Positions 63,777-64,000 of a DNA stretch of 64,000 nucleotides are shown in pieces. Within the stretch, counting starts at the first letter, position 1. The number at the start of each line of letters is the position of its first letter. Below the pieces are notes generated by a model, which saw only the letters and a program-made list of their open reading frames with translations, made no database searches and had not been told where the DNA came from. The translations under genes and the position numbers were made by a program. Source of the stretch: Macrostomum hystrix. Its lineage: Eukaryota; Platyhelminthes; Macrostomidae. The DNA lies in the NCBI GenBank assembly GCA_950097015.1, contig CATNEN010000039.1, forward strand, positions 1,054,001 to 1,118,000. The letters are read 5' to 3'.

Positions 63777-64000
63777 AGAAGTCAGCCCACCGCTTCAGTC
63801 CCTGAAGCCAGTCAGCCCACCGCTTCAGTCCCTGAAGTCAGTCAGCCCACCGCTTCAGTCCCTGAAGTCAGTCAGCCAACCGCTTCAGCCCCTGAAGTCC
63901 CTCAGCCCACCGCTTCAGTCCCTGAAGTCAGTCAGCCAACCGCTTCGGTCCCTGAAGTCCCTCAGCCCACCGCTTCAGTCCCTGAAGTCCCTCAGCCCAC
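63777..64000. repeat. 26-bp minisatellite in tetraspanin B intron 5, open at right edge
   Basis: About 8.5 units with core CAGCCCACCGCTTCAGTCCC, running off the window. Confidence 0.93.

Overview
The window is nuclear DNA of an animal, almost certainly a bilaterian. It carries spliced genes with canonical GT-AG introns: a KCTD3/SHKBP1-type BTB-WD protein, a CNTD1-type cyclin, a syntaxin-6-type N-terminal domain protein, a RING/TRIM-like protein, a secreted peptide precursor, and two four-pass tetraspanins. Coding exons are rich in G and C, while the left-hand intergenic DNA is A+T rich. Phylum cannot be fixed from sequence alone. A lophotrochozoan such as a flatworm is a guess based on gene style, not a demonstrated result.

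Layout. 1-16.6 kb is one uninterrupted 22-bp satellite, running off the left edge, with nested kilobase-scale internal duplications. 16.7-25.3 kb is gene-poor: the last exon of an unidentified minus-strand gene, then A+T-rich DNA with a foldback-like element, a hAT-like non-autonomous element, a small inverted-repeat element with 10-bp target duplications, and a broken Ty3/gypsy reverse-transcriptase remnant. 25.3-32.6 kb holds the KCTD3-like gene and a CNTD1-like cyclin gene, both on +. 34.4-35.6 kb holds a two-exon syntaxin-6-N-like membrane protein with a polyglutamine run. 38.8-39.8 kb holds a two-exon RING protein on -. 44.7-46.8 kb holds a two-exon secreted peptide precursor ending in a KR-flanked disulfide-ring peptide with a terminal glycine. 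53.9-58.5 kb is a complete seven-exon tetraspanin, and 61.2 kb to the right edge is a second tetraspanin with matching exon boundaries, cut by the window end after exon 5.

The strongest global pattern is tandem repetition. About 25 different arrays, with units of 4 to 67 bp, fill many introns and most intergenic gaps, and nearly every array has its own unit. They make long spurious open reading frames wherever the unit length is a multiple of three or the unit lacks stops. The genes do not form one pathway. The only clear functional grouping is the tetraspanin pair, a local tandem duplication. The most interesting candidates are the ring-peptide precursor, the SNARE-less syntaxin-6-like protein, the nested satellite architecture and the intron-by-intron minisatellites. 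All splice models were read by eye from reading frame, splice sites and remembered family similarity; none is backed by a search or transcript.
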